A DNA stretch of 64,000 nucleotides from an uncultured Clostridia bacterium (GCA_945863885.1 CAMAZY010000010.1:1-64000), one strand, 5' to 3'; positions 15,234 to 24,012 are shown, numbered from the stretch's first letter. Translations and numbers: made by a program. The notes: generated by a model not told the origin, from the letters alone.

Positions 15234-16613
15234 TTATTTGTCTACCTTGGGCATCTGTGCAAAGCTCTTTTCGAGTTCTTCATCGGTCGGAATGTAATCT
15301 ACCATTTCGCCGTTATTGAACTTTTCGTAAGCGACCATATCGAAGTAGCCCGTACCGGTCAGACCGAAAACGATTGTCTTTTCTTCGCCGGTTTCCTTGC
15401 ACTTGAGCGCTTCGTCAATCGCAACACGGATGGCATGGGACGATTCGGGAGCGGGAAGAATGCCTTCGATCCGGGCAAACATTTCCGCCGCTTCGAAAAC
15501 GGAGGTCTGTTCAACGGAAACGGCCTCCATATAGCCGTCATGATACAGCTGAGAAAGAATCGAGCTCATGCCGTGATAGCGAAGTCCGCCGGCGTGGTTG
15601 GCCGAGGGGATAAAGCCGCTACCGAGGGTGTACATCTTTGCAAGCGGACAAACCTTACCGGTGTCGCAGAAGTCGTACGCAAACTTACCTCTTGTGAGCG
15701 ACGGGCAGGACGCAGGCTCAACGGCGATGAAGCGGTAATCCTTTTCGCCCCGGAGCTTTTCGCCCATGAACGGAGAAATCAGTCCGCCGAGGTTCGAGCC
15801 GCCGCCGGCGCAGCCGATGATAATATCGGGCGTGATGCCGTATTTGTCGAGGGCGGTCTTGGTTTCAAGTCCGATAACCGACTGATGAAGAAGAACCTGA
15901 GAAAGAACCGAGCCTAAAACATAGCGGTATTTTCCGCCGCTGGAGACCGCCGCTTCAACGGCTTCGGAAATCGCACAGCCGAGGCTTCCCGTGGTGCCCG
16001 GAAACTGCTCAAGAATGGCTCTGCCGACATTCGTTGTGTTCGACGGGGACGGCGTAACATCGGCACCGTAGGTTCTCATGACCTCACGGCGGAACGGCTT
16101 TTGCTCGTAGGAGCATTTAACCATGTATACCTTACAGTCAAGACCGAGGTAAGCGCACGCCATTGAAAGCGCCGTGCCCCACTGACCGGCACCGGTTTCG
16201 GTCGTCACACCGGAAAGACCCTGCTGTTTTGCGTAATACGCCTGGGCAATGGCGGAGTTGAGCTTGTGGCTTCCGCTCGTGTTGTTGCCCTCGAATTTAT
16301 AATAGATTTTCGCCGGTGTGCCGAGCTTTTCTTCCAGGCAGTACGCTCTGACAAGCGGCGACGGACGGTACATTTTGTAAAAATCACGGATTGTCTGCGG
16401 AATTTCGATATAGCGGTCGTCGTTGTTCAACTCCTGCTTGACAAGCTCGGAGCAGAACACGCCCTCTAATTCTTCAGCCTTCATCGGCTCAAGGGTACCG
16501 GGATTCAGAAGCGGTGCGGGCTTGTTTTTCATATCCGCACGAACGTTGTACCATGCGGTGGGCATTTCTTCTTCGCTTAAATAGATTTTGTACGGGATTT
16601 TGTTTTCTGACAT
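15234..16613 (-). CDS. trpB2: Tryptophan synthase beta-like protein, TrpB2 type
   Basis: A 459-residue PLP enzyme, longer than ordinary TrpB (about 400), with the extended N-terminus typical of TrpB2. The PLP lysine is Lys117 in GSHKLNSA; ETGAGQWG follows at about residue 140 and the phosphate-binding CAGGGSN at about 270. TrpB2 condenses indole or a related substrate with serine; no trpA or other trp gene is nearby, so it may salvage indole, which gut communities produce. It is monocistronic behind a T-box leader with a Trp specifier, which supports regulation by uncharged tRNA-Trp. Confidence 0.95.
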   Translation of the reverse strand: MSENKIPYKIYLSEEEMPTAWYNVRADMKNKPAPLLNPGTLEPMKAEELEGVFCSELVKQELNNDDRYIEIPQTIRDFYKMYRPSPLVRAYCLEEKLGTPAKIYYKFEGNNTSGSHKLNSAIAQAYYAKQQGLSGVTTETGAGQWGTALSMACAYLGLDCKVYMVKCSYEQKPFRREVMRTYGADVTPSPSNTTNVGRAILEQFPGTTGSLGCAISEAVEAAVSSGGKYRYVLGSVLSQVLLHQSVIGLETKTALDKYGITPDIIIGCAGGGSNLGGLISPFMGEKLRGEKDYRFIAVEPASCPSLTRGKFAYDFCDTGKVCPLAKMYTLGSGFIPSANHAGGLRYHGMSSILSQLYHDGYMEAVSVEQTSVFEAAEMFARIEGILPAPESSHAIRVAIDEALKCKETGEEKTIVFGLTGTGYFDMVAYEKFNNGEMVDYIPTDEELEKSFAQMPKVDK

Positions 16614-16657
16614 TGTGAGGACCTCTTTTCAAAAAATATTTTTCGGAAATCGCCCTT

Positions 16658-16933
16658 AGGACAAAACAAAAAGCGCCTGTCCTTCAGGATTTAACCCAAG
16701 GACAAGCGCTGAATTTACGCCTGCGGTGCCACCTTGATTGGTACAATATTTGTACCCGCTTACGGAGTGCCGACACACCCCTGTCATTAACGCTGACGAA
16801 CGTCAAAAGCTACTCGTAAAAACTTTCACCCTGCCCTCAGAAGACCATTGTTGCGTTCCGCTTTCTGCCGTATTCTCACCGTCAACGGCTCTCTTTGAGT
16901 GCGCTTACGCCTTTACTTCTTCCTCAACGGTTT
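16658..16933 (-). promoter_or_regulatory. T-box leader (tRNA-Trp type) upstream of trpB2
   Basis: On the minus strand the leader shows the Stem I AGAGAG and GGTGAGAA elements, a TGG triplet at 16845-16847 in the position of the specifier before TCTTCTGAGGG, and the antiterminator T-box AAGGTGGCACCGC (16723-16735), which base-pairs with the tRNA NCCA end. The terminator hairpin follows at 16671-16710. When tRNA-Trp is uncharged, binding should favour antitermination and trpB2 transcription. Confidence 0.93.
16660..16710 (-). terminator. T-box-controlled terminator
   Basis: A strong GC-rich stem (arms around 16671-16684 and 16697-16710) followed on the minus strand by TTTTTGTTTTG, directly upstream of the trpB2 ribosome binding site. 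Confidence 0.9.
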
Positions 16934-16938
16934 ACCGT

Positions 16939-16967
16939 ATTATAGCGCTAAAGCGGGCGGTTGTCAA
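16939..16967 (-). promoter_or_regulatory. Perfect consensus sigma-A promoter of the T-box/trpB2 unit
   Basis: Minus strand TTGACA (16962-16967) and TATAAT (16939-16944) with a 17-bp spacer: all twelve consensus bases are present. Confidence 0.93.
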
Positions 16968-17066
16968 GAGTTTTTTGGAGATTTTTAAAATATTTTTCCA
17001 ACGCTATCGCAACAGAATATAAATCAAAAATCCAGCATCTTCACTCTGAAAATAAAGAAAAAATTG

Positions 17067-17095
17067 TTGAAATTATGAACAATCTGTGTTATCAT
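17067..17095 (+). promoter_or_regulatory. Sigma-A promoter of the first LCAT-like gene
   Basis: -35 TTGAAA (17067-17072) and -10 TATCAT (17090-17095), 17-bp spacer. Confidence 0.7.
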
Positions 17096-17130
17096 GTAGA
17101 CAAATAACTCTTATTTAGGGAGGAAAACAC

Positions 17131-18771
17131 ATGAAAAAACTTGTTTCGGTCTTTTTGGCTCTTATCATGATGCTTACCGTTCTTACGCCGATTTGTTCGG
17201 TATCGGCGTCGGCGGCGTCGTATAAGCTTCTTGACATCCCTGTTGTCAGAATTTTCGGAGACGGCGAACCGCTTTACAACAAGGACGGAGAAAAGATCTT
17301 TCACTTTTCCGAAATGGCAAGCATCGGCGGTAGTATTGAGAAAAATGAGCTTTATTCTTCCGTAATTAACGTCGTCATGCCGTTTCTTATTGAGGGATTA
17401 GGCACCGGCAATTTCGACGGGTATTATGCCGCTCTCGAAAAGGAGATCGGCGAACTGTTCGCAGAAGCGAGACTTGACGAAAACGGCAACCCCGCCGAGG
17501 GTCAGGGCGTTTCACAGGAACGGATCCGGACGATGGAAAACTGGCTGAAGAATCCGAAGTGCCGTAATTTCATTTTCTGGTACGACTGGAGACTTGATCC
17601 GTATGAATCCGCCGCTTCTTTGAAGGAATATATTGAGCAGATCAAAGACGTCACCGGCAAAGACAAGGTTTCGGTTCAAAGCTTCTGTCTTGGTTCGAGC
17701 GTAATCGTCGCTTATATTGAAAAATACGGTACGGATGACCTTTACGGCGTCAGCTTTGACAGTTCGGTCGTAAACGGTGCGGAAATTATCAGCGAGCCGA
17801 TCAGCGGAAAATTCCGGATCAACGGCAATGCCATCAACCGTTTTCTTGCCGACTGCAACGCATCGGGTATCTTCAAGGTCGATGAATTTGTCAATCAGAC
17901 GCTTGATCTGCTTGTAAAAACAGGAGTCCTCGGTTCTGTTGTCGGCACTGTAAGAGAAAAGCTTTATTACAAGCTTTTTGAAGGCGTCACCTCTGCCCTT
18001 GCCCTTTCAACATTCTTCACCTGGCCTGTTTACTGGTCAGCCGTTACCGAGGACGATTACGACAATGCCATGAACTATGTTTTCGGCAAAGAGGGCAGTG
18101 AAAAGCGGGTTAAATACGCCGGACTGATTGAAAAGCTTGACAATTACGACGTCAAGGTTCGTCAGAAGCTTCCCGAAATATTGAAACAAGTTGAAGCCGA
18201 CGGTGTTAAAATTGTTGTTTTTGCAAAATACGGCTATCAGATTGTTCCGATCATTGAATCCGCTGACGCTGTCGCCGATCAGTATGTGTCCGCCAGCAGA
18301 GCTTCTTTCGGCGCCACGACCTCTACCGTTTACGGAACGCTCGACGAGGATTATATCGTAAACCGACTTGCCGAAGAGAAGGGCAAGTACATTTCTCCCG
18401 ACAAGCAGATTGACGCTTCCACCTGTCTTTTCCCCGAGTATACATGGTTTGCCAAGGGGGTCAGTCACTCCGACCGTCCGGACGCCGAATATGAAATTCT
18501 GTATGCTGCCATGAGGGCAGACAGACAGCTTACCGTTGACGACTTCAAGTATTCTCAGTTTATGGTTTACGACAACGATACGAAAGTCATGTCCGCCATG
18601 ACCGAGGAAAACTGCAATACCTACAATTGGGAAGCCAACAACGCTGAAGACAACCCGACGAACAAAGACGAATGGGTTTCCGCCCTTATCCGCTCACTCA
18701 TACGCTGGCTTACAGGACTTCTTAAGGTTCTTGTAAAAGTGATTTCCGCAAAAGCGGCAGTGACAGGTTAA
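17131..18771 (+). CDS. Secreted LCAT-like alpha/beta hydrolase with Cys nucleophile (paralog 1)
   Basis: A 546-residue exported protein. The signal peptide spans residues 1-29 (cleavage near ASA-AS). The body has the YDWR motif of lecithin:cholesterol acyltransferase-like hydrolases (FWYDWRLDP, about residue 150), then the nucleophile-elbow region VQSFCLGSS, where Cys186 stands in place of the usual Ser. A conserved SH in KGVSHSDRP near residue 450 is a candidate catalytic His. The last 25 residues form a basic amphipathic tail (SLIRWLTGLLKVLVKV). It shares family-specific blocks (DASTCLFP, ISPDK) with the next gene. Own promoter and terminator. Substrate unknown; probably an ester or lipid, if it is active. 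Confidence 0.8.
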   Translation: MKKLVSVFLALIMMLTVLTPICSVSASAASYKLLDIPVVRIFGDGEPLYNKDGEKIFHFSEMASIGGSIEKNELYSSVINVVMPFLIEGLGTGNFDGYYAALEKEIGELFAEARLDENGNPAEGQGVSQERIRTMENWLKNPKCRNFIFWYDWRLDPYESAASLKEYIEQIKDVTGKDKVSVQSFCLGSSVIVAYIEKYGTDDLYGVSFDSSVVNGAEIISEPISGKFRINGNAINRFLADCNASGIFKVDEFVNQTLDLLVKTGVLGSVVGTVREKLYYKLFEGVTSALALSTFFTWPVYWSAVTEDDYDNAMNYVFGKEGSEKRVKYAGLIEKLDNYDVKVRQKLPEILKQVEADGVKIVVFAKYGYQIVPIIESADAVADQYVSASRASFGATTSTVYGTLDEDYIVNRLAEEKGKYISPDKQIDASTCLFPEYTWFAKGVSHSDRPDAEYEILYAAMRADRQLTVDDFKYSQFMVYDNDTKVMSAMTEENCNTYNWEANNAEDNPTNKDEWVSALIRSLIRWLTGLLKVLVKVISAKAAVTG

Positions 18772-18790
18772 AATAACAAAGGAATTAAAC

Positions 18791-18822
18791 AAAAAAGCAG
18801 TCGAAATCCGGCTGCTTTTTTT
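18791..18822 (+). terminator. Terminator after LCAT-like paralog 1
   Basis: AAAAAGCAG pairs with CTGCTTTTT across an imperfect inner stem, ending in a run of seven T. Confidence 0.8.
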
Positions 18823-18872
18823 AATTCATTTTTTCTATATATTGATATCTCCTGTATTTTTGTCGATAACGC

Positions 18873-18901
18873 TTGAAAATATGACGATTCTATGTTATAG
18901 T
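18873..18901 (+). promoter_or_regulatory. Sigma-A promoter of the second LCAT-like gene
   Basis: -35 TTGAAA (18873-18878) and -10 TATAGT (18896-18901), 17-bp spacer; closely similar to the promoter of paralog 1. Confidence 0.72.
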
Positions 18902-18932
18902 TTAATAAACTGTTAAGAAGGAGACAGATGTC

Positions 18933-20501
18933 ATGAAAAAACTAATTTCGATTTTACTTGCGGTTGTGATGCTTTTGTCGTCTGTATCGGCCCTTGCTTT
19001 CGCTTCCGATACGGAAAAAGACATTCCGATCGTTTGCGTACACGGATACGGAGCGACTGTTTATTCTCCGGACGGTAGTGTTGTTTATCCGCCCGAAAGT
19101 AACTACGACATCGGGGAATATGTAAAAGAAGTTACGCCCGGTATTCTGAAAGAACTCGGTATAAGTCTGCTGACCGATAAATGGAACGGCTACTGCGACT
19201 CGCTTTATGATGCGATTGCAAAGCTTTATGAAGGCTTCCCGCTTGACGGTAACGGAGAGATTTCCAACGGTTCGTTTGTCAATGTCTCCATGAACGAAGC
19301 TGTTCTCAGCAATCCGAAGCAGTCGGATTATCATGTCTGCGATTTTACGTTCATGTATGATTGGCGCAAGAGCCCGCTCGATGTTGCAGATGAACTGAAC
19401 GCCTATATCAACACCTTACTTGAGAAAACCGGGCACAGTAAGATCGGACTTGTCGGCCGCTGTCTCGGCTCGGCTGTCGTTTCCGCATATATCGCAAAAT
19501 ACGGCACCGACAAGGTGGACTCTCTTGTTTATTATGTTCCGACCGCAAACGGCGGTGTTGAAACCGTAAACGCACTTTTCACCGGCGATGTTCAGCTTGA
19601 GCCGGCTTCTCTTGACCGCTTTGTCAATTATTATGTCAACAGAAAAGGACTCAGCGGTGATGAAATCATGGACGATTTTATTGTTGCTCTTTTCTCGCTC
19701 TTAACCTACTGTAAGGTTCTTCCCGCAGCAGAGGATGCAATTGAAACCATTTATGCAAAGGTTAAGGAAAACGTCGTTCCGAGACTTCTTCTCGCCTGCT
19801 ACGGTGGGCTCCCCTCTTTCTGGTCGATGTTAAGTTCCGAATACTATGAAGACGCAAAAGCGTTTGTTTTCAAGGGCAGAGAGAACGAATATGCCGGCTT
19901 CATCAAAAAGATTGATGAATACAACTATACCGTAAAAGAAAAGCTTCCTGACTTACTCAAAAAATTTGAAAACGAAGGCGGTCGGGTTGCCGTTATTGCC
20001 AAATACGGATTCAATGCTCCTCCGATATCGCAAACACCGAATATTCAAAGCGATGCAATGGTTGCAACAAAGAATCTTTCTTTCGGCGCAACCTGCAGCG
20101 ACATCAACAAGAAGCTTCCGGCAAGCTACATGGAAAGTGCCGCACTCGCAGGTACTGACCGATACATTTCGGCCGACAAAAAGGTTGACGCTTCCACCTG
20201 TCTTTTCCCTGATACCACATGGTTTATCAAAAACATTCCTCATGCTGAATTCCCCGCCGATACAAACAACTTAATCGGGACATTCATTCAAAGTAGAGAA
20301 AAGGTTACCGTCTGGAGCTATGAGAATTGGCCGCAGTACATGAAATACGATATGAAGACCGGTGCAATTTCAGCCGTTACGGAAGAAATAGACGAGGATT
20401 CCCGTTGGACAAACAATATCATTCAGGCATTTATCAAATTCCTGACATCGTTGTTCAGGGTTTTTGCAAAGCTCCTTTCTCAGCAGGTAGCGGCAAAATA
20501 A
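18933..20501 (+). CDS. Secreted LCAT-like alpha/beta hydrolase with Cys nucleophile (paralog 2)
   Basis: A 522-residue exported paralog of the preceding protein. Signal peptide at residues 1-24 (ends ALAFA-SD). IVCVHGYGA at about residue 33 is the oxyanion-hole strand (HG) of alpha/beta hydrolases; MYDWRKSP is the LCAT-type YDWR motif; LVGRCLGSA carries Cys177 at the nucleophile position in a G-x-C-x-G elbow. KNIPHAEFP holds the candidate catalytic His. The C-terminus is a basic aromatic tail (FIKFLTSLFRVFAKLL). Cys as nucleophile is known in dienelactone hydrolase (GYCLGG) but is not usual in LCAT-like enzymes. Tandem duplication with separate promoters suggests dosage or divergent specificity. 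Confidence 0.82.
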   Translation: MKKLISILLAVVMLLSSVSALAFASDTEKDIPIVCVHGYGATVYSPDGSVVYPPESNYDIGEYVKEVTPGILKELGISLLTDKWNGYCDSLYDAIAKLYEGFPLDGNGEISNGSFVNVSMNEAVLSNPKQSDYHVCDFTFMYDWRKSPLDVADELNAYINTLLEKTGHSKIGLVGRCLGSAVVSAYIAKYGTDKVDSLVYYVPTANGGVETVNALFTGDVQLEPASLDRFVNYYVNRKGLSGDEIMDDFIVALFSLLTYCKVLPAAEDAIETIYAKVKENVVPRLLLACYGGLPSFWSMLSSEYYEDAKAFVFKGRENEYAGFIKKIDEYNYTVKEKLPDLLKKFENEGGRVAVIAKYGFNAPPISQTPNIQSDAMVATKNLSFGATCSDINKKLPASYMESAALAGTDRYISADKKVDASTCLFPDTTWFIKNIPHAEFPADTNNLIGTFIQSREKVTVWSYENWPQYMKYDMKTGAISAVTEEIDEDSRWTNNIIQAFIKFLTSLFRVFAKLLSQQVAAK

Positions 20502-20515
20502 ATATCAACAAAAAG

Positions 20516-20544
20516 CACGGTACGTTCATCGGATGCGTACCGTG
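20516..20544 (+). terminator. Terminator after LCAT-like paralog 2
   Basis: Nine-bp perfect stem (20516-20524 with 20536-20544) followed by TCTTTA. Confidence 0.75.
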
Positions 20545-20562
20545 TCTTTATACACACAAAAA

Positions 20563-20586
20563 TCCGCTTCGGTTAACCGGAGCGGA
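20563..20586 (-). terminator. Terminator of the alkaline phosphatase gene
   Basis: Nearly perfect stem centred on GTTAAC, followed on the minus strand by TTTTTGTGTG. Confidence 0.8.
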
Positions 20587-20606
20587 AATGTTTTTGTGTC
20601 GCTTTA

Positions 20607-21746
20607 TTATTTCACAACCGGATCGCCCGAATATGGCTTAACCGCCGGGAACTGGGTTTCGTCAAAGCCCATGACTCTTGCGATCTGAACGCTGATCTGA
20701 CGGTTTTCAACAAGCTGGCCGTCAGTGAAGCCTGCGTCAGCTTCCGAAACGAAGAGAGGTACGTCTGCGGTGGAATGGCCGTCTTTTGTGTAATAATATT
20801 CATCCTTTTCGGCGTCATACTTGATGCCACCGGTTTCGTGGTCGGCGGTAACAACAACTAAGGTTTCTCCGTCCTCTTTTGCGTATTCAACGGCCGCCTT
20901 GACAGCGTCGTCAAACGCCATGACGCACTTGGTTGCGCCGTCAAAGTCGTTGTCATGAGAGAACTTGTCGATGCAGGCACCCTCAACCATGAGGAAGAAT
21001 CCGTTTTCGTTGTCATCAAGAAGATCGATTGCCTTTTCGGTCATTTCGGTGATAGACGGAGTATCATTGTCGCTCTTGCAGTTTTTCAGATCGTCAAAAT
21101 CAAACTGTGCAAACGAACGGCTGCCTTCTTCAAGTGCCTCAAGCTCGGTTGCGGTTGAAACATATTCAAAGCCGTGTTCGGTACATCTTTCTTCGGTGAC
21201 GGAATCGGTGTCGGCACCCCAGATCAGGTCAAGGTCGCCGTTCAGCTGATCTGTGCTGATTTCTTTTTCGAGCGTTCTTGAAATTGCATGAGCCGAGAAA
21301 GACGCCGGTGTGGCACCGCTCGTCTTGTCGGTCGTCACAACACCGGCCGACTTACCGTTCGCCTTGGCAAGCTCGGTAAGAGAAATAGGAACAGAGGTGT
21401 CGTCGATCGTAAACGGATGGAAAGCGAATCTTGCAACAGAGTTGATCCATACACGGATACCGCAGGCAAGAGCCGTTCCGCCCGCCGCCGAGTCGGTATA
21501 ATCGAAAATGAACGAACGGGTGTCCGAATTTCCGTGAACGGGCATTGTGTCAAGGAAAAGCGAGGTGTTATATCTCTGACGGGTAACGGCAAGCGTATTT
21601 TCGCCCATTCCGTCGCCGATCATAAGAATAACGTTCTTGTACTCCTTGTAGTCGTCGCTGACGTTGTTGCCCAGACCGAGAGCGCAGGTCAGAGCAAGAA
21701 GCAACGCCGTTGTGAAAGAAAGAATTCGTTTAAAGGTTGTTGGCAT
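20607..21746 (-). CDS. Secreted alkaline phosphatase
   Basis: A 379-residue exported phosphomonoesterase. Signal peptide at residues 1-25. MIGDGMG (Asp45) binds metal; the nucleophile is Ser86 in DYTDSAAGGTALACG; later metal ligands lie in CIDKFSHDND, TADHETGG and KDGHSTADVP. The full dizinc/Mg site is therefore present. It would release phosphate outside the membrane, in keeping with the Na/phosphate cotransporter at the window start. Shorter than the E. coli enzyme (about 450 after processing) because crown insertions are missing. A sigma-A promoter (21776-21804) lies directly upstream; no PhoB-type box was recognised. Confidence 0.93.
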   Translation of the reverse strand: MPTTFKRILSFTTALLLALTCALGLGNNVSDDYKEYKNVILMIGDGMGENTLAVTRQRYNTSLFLDTMPVHGNSDTRSFIFDYTDSAAGGTALACGIRVWINSVARFAFHPFTIDDTSVPISLTELAKANGKSAGVVTTDKTSGATPASFSAHAISRTLEKEISTDQLNGDLDLIWGADTDSVTEERCTEHGFEYVSTATELEALEEGSRSFAQFDFDDLKNCKSDNDTPSITEMTEKAIDLLDDNENGFFLMVEGACIDKFSHDNDFDGATKCVMAFDDAVKAAVEYAKEDGETLVVVTADHETGGIKYDAEKDEYYYTKDGHSTADVPLFVSEADAGFTDGQLVENRQISVQIARVMGFDETQFPAVKPYSGDPVVK

Positions 21747-21775
21747 TTTTTCTCCTCCTTAAAAGTGATAAAGAT

Positions 21776-21804
21776 ATTTTAACACAAGTCTGCTTTGTTT
21801 TCAA
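21776..21804 (-). promoter_or_regulatory. Sigma-A promoter of the alkaline phosphatase gene
   Basis: Minus strand -35 TTGAAA (21799-21804) and -10 TAAAAT (21776-21781), 17-bp spacer. Confidence 0.72.
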
Positions 21805-21949
21805 CATTTGTTCAAAAAATAAATTGTCTGTTGCGGTTCTGTTACGAAACTGCGTTCACTTATAAGTTTGCAAAACACGAGCTTATGTGTTAGTATAATA
21901 GCAGAATAAAATGGTTGAGTAATACAGGAAAGGATTTTTTCTTTTATCA

Positions 21950-23140
21950 ATGTCTATCAAAAGCAATTTCAAACACACCCTCTATGCGAGCTATATCGGC
22001 TACTTTGTTCAGGCAATCATCAATAATTTTGTGCCGCTGTTGTTTCTGACGATGCAAAGCTCTTTCGGCTTCTCCTACCGTCAGATATCGCTTCTTATCA
22101 TGGTCAATTTCACCGTACAGCTTTTTATCGACCTTTTGTCGGCAGGCTTTGTCGATAAAATCGGTTACCGCAAAAGCATCGTCGGCGCCCATTTTCTTGC
22201 GGCTTTGGGACTTTGCTGTCTCGGGGTGCTTCCGTTCCGGATGAGCAATCCGTATGCCGGCGTTTTGATTTCTATCTTCATCTATGCCGTCGGAAGCGGA
22301 CTGATCGAAGTCATCATCAGCCCCCTTGTCGAAGCCTGTCCGACCGAAAACAAGTCCGGCTCGATGAGCCTGCTTCACTCGTTCTACTGTTGGGGTCAGA
22401 TGAGCGTCGTTCTTCTTTCAACGGTCTTTTTCAGCTTCTTCGGAACGGAAAACTGGCGGATTCTTTCGTTCCTTTGGGCGGTCGTACCGCTTTTCAACGC
22501 CTTTTATCTTTCGGCGGTTCCGATGCCGGCACTTTTAAACGATTACAAGGGAATCGGTATCAAGTCACTTCTCAAGAAACGCACCTTCTGGGTTTTGGGC
22601 GGCATCATGCTTTGCGCAGGGGCAAGCGAAATCGCCATGAGTCAATGGGCGTCGGCGTTTGCCGAATCGGGGCTCGGCGTTTCAAAAACCGTCGGCGACC
22701 TTTTAGGTCCGTGTCTGTTCGCCTTCTTAATGGGCACGGCAAGAGTTCTTTATGCAAAATTCAGCACAAAAATTTCGCTGAAAACCGTCATGACGGTCTC
22801 CTCTCTTCTTTGCATTGCAAGCTATCTGTTATGCTCACTTTCAAGCAATCCGATTCTTTCCCTTGTCGGCTGCGGTCTTTGCGGACTTTCGGTCGGCGTT
22901 ATGTGGCCCGGAACGTTCAGCCTTTCGACCGCTCAGATTCCTGACGGCGGAACCGCCATGTTCGCTTTGCTCGCCTTGTTCGGCGACCTCGGCTGTTCAA
23001 CGGGGCCGGCGGCGGTCGGTTTTGTCACAAGTATTTTTTCGGATACACTGCGATACGGAATTTTGTTTGCCGTAGTGTTTCCGCTTCTTCTGACGGTTCT
23101 GCTTCGTGCCGTGAAAGAGAAAAAAAAGAGCAAGCCGTAA
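21950..23140 (+). CDS. MFS transporter
   Basis: A 396-residue protein with about 12 hydrophobic helices and the MFS loop 2-3 motif (GFVDKIGYRKSIVG, about residues 65-78). The C-terminus is a short Lys-rich tail. The overall pattern resembles the FHS/fucose-permease-like subgroup, but no substrate can be assigned from sequence and the neighbours give no pathway. The start is ATG at 21950; the purine-rich AAAGGA site is about 15 bases upstream, longer than usual. A TATAAT at 21894-21899 is a likely -10 box but a convincing -35 was not found. Confidence 0.88.
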   Translation: MSIKSNFKHTLYASYIGYFVQAIINNFVPLLFLTMQSSFGFSYRQISLLIMVNFTVQLFIDLLSAGFVDKIGYRKSIVGAHFLAALGLCCLGVLPFRMSNPYAGVLISIFIYAVGSGLIEVIISPLVEACPTENKSGSMSLLHSFYCWGQMSVVLLSTVFFSFFGTENWRILSFLWAVVPLFNAFYLSAVPMPALLNDYKGIGIKSLLKKRTFWVLGGIMLCAGASEIAMSQWASAFAESGLGVSKTVGDLLGPCLFAFLMGTARVLYAKFSTKISLKTVMTVSSLLCIASYLLCSLSSNPILSLVGCGLCGLSVGVMWPGTFSLSTAQIPDGGTAMFALLALFGDLGCSTGPAAVGFVTSIFSDTLRYGILFAVVFPLLLTVLLRAVKEKKKSKP

Positions 23141-23159
23141 ATATCACCACCTTTATCAA

Positions 23160-23192
23160 TATGCCGTTATCGATATAACGGCATACATTTTT
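23160..23192 (+). terminator. Terminator of the MFS gene
   Basis: Perfect 11-bp stem (23160-23170 with 23175-23185), CGAT loop, followed by CATTTTTTATATTTT. Confidence 0.92.
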
Positions 23193-23197
23193 TATAT

Positions 23198-23226
23198 TTT
23201 ACTTATTTTTAAAGCTGTGCTATTAT
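23198..23226 (+). promoter_or_regulatory. Extended -10 promoter of rex
   Basis: -35 TTTACT (23198-23203), 17-bp spacer, -10 TATTAT (23221-23226) preceded by TGC, an extended -10 feature. Confidence 0.6.
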
Positions 23227-23272
23227 ATATAAGACGAAGAAAAACATTAGATAAATATGTGAGGTGGAGAAA

Positions 23273-23902
23273 ATGAAGATTTCAATCAGCACACTGCGGC
23301 GTTTACCCGTTTATCTGAATTATCTGAAACAGCTTCCCGAAGAACAGGTCAATATTTCCGCAACCGCTATCGCAACCGCACTCCGGTACGGCGACGTACA
23401 GGTCAGAAAGGACTTAGGCGCTGTCAGCGGTGCCGGAAAGCCGAAGGTCGGCTATAACCGCATTGAGCTTATCGAAACACTCGAACGGTTTTTGGGCTAC
23501 CGTGAGGTCAAAAAAGCTGTGCTTGTCGGCGCAGGCAAGTTAGGAGAGGCTCTTATGGGCTACGGCGGCTTCCGTGATTACGGACTGGATATCGTCGCCG
23601 CCTTTGACAACCGGAATTTCGGTCAGGAGGTTTCGGGCAGGATGATTTACAACATCACCGAGCTTAAGGACTTTTGTAAAAAGGAAAACATCAAAATCGG
23701 CGTTATCACCGTACCGCATTTCGCCGCTCAGCAGGTTGCCGATCTGATGTACGAAAGCGACATAAAGGCCATCTGGAACTTTGCACCGATTCATCTGAAT
23801 CTGCCGTCGGACATTCTTGTACACGACGAAAACATGGCGGCGTCGCTTGCTCTTTTGACAAAACAGCTTGAGGACAAGGAACTTCTGGAAGCGGAAGATT
23901 GA
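23273..23902 (+). CDS. rex: Redox-sensing transcriptional repressor Rex
   Basis: A 209-residue repressor sensing the NADH/NAD+ ratio. The N-terminal winged helix carries the conserved LRRLPVYLNYL start and NISATAIATAL-YGDVQVRKDLG recognition region. The Rossmann domain follows with VGAGKLGEAL (about residue 83), and the swapped C-terminal helix is present. ATG at 23273 is chosen; a GTG at 23264 lies inside the GAGGTGGAG ribosome binding site. Rex normally represses fermentative dehydrogenases and hydrogenases under low NADH. It lies just upstream of the kinase/[FeFe] hydrogenase pair, a functional fit, although no perfect TTGTTAA-N4-TTAACAA box was found in the window. Confidence 0.96.
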   Translation: MKISISTLRRLPVYLNYLKQLPEEQVNISATAIATALRYGDVQVRKDLGAVSGAGKPKVGYNRIELIETLERFLGYREVKKAVLVGAGKLGEALMGYGGFRDYGLDIVAAFDNRNFGQEVSGRMIYNITELKDFCKKENIKIGVITVPHFAAQQVADLMYESDIKAIWNFAPIHLNLPSDILVHDENMAASLALLTKQLEDKELLEAED

Positions 23903-23936
23903 TTTTTTTAACAAAACAAGTAACGGATGGAAAAAC

Positions 23937-23971
23937 CGGAGCAAATTACATAGATTTTGCTTCGTTTTTTT
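23937..23971 (+). terminator. Terminator of rex
   Basis: CGGAGCAAA (23937-23945) pairs with TTTGCTTCG (23956-23964, one G-T pair), followed by seven T. Confidence 0.8.
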
Positions 23972-23983
23972 GATTGACGGGTA

Positions 23984-24012
23984 TTGAAACACTGTTTGCA
24001 CTATGTTAAAAT
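23984..24012 (+). promoter_or_regulatory. Sigma-A promoter of the kinase/hydrogenase operon
   Basis: -35 TTGAAA (23984-23989) and -10 TAAAAT (24007-24012), 17-bp spacer. Confidence 0.72.
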
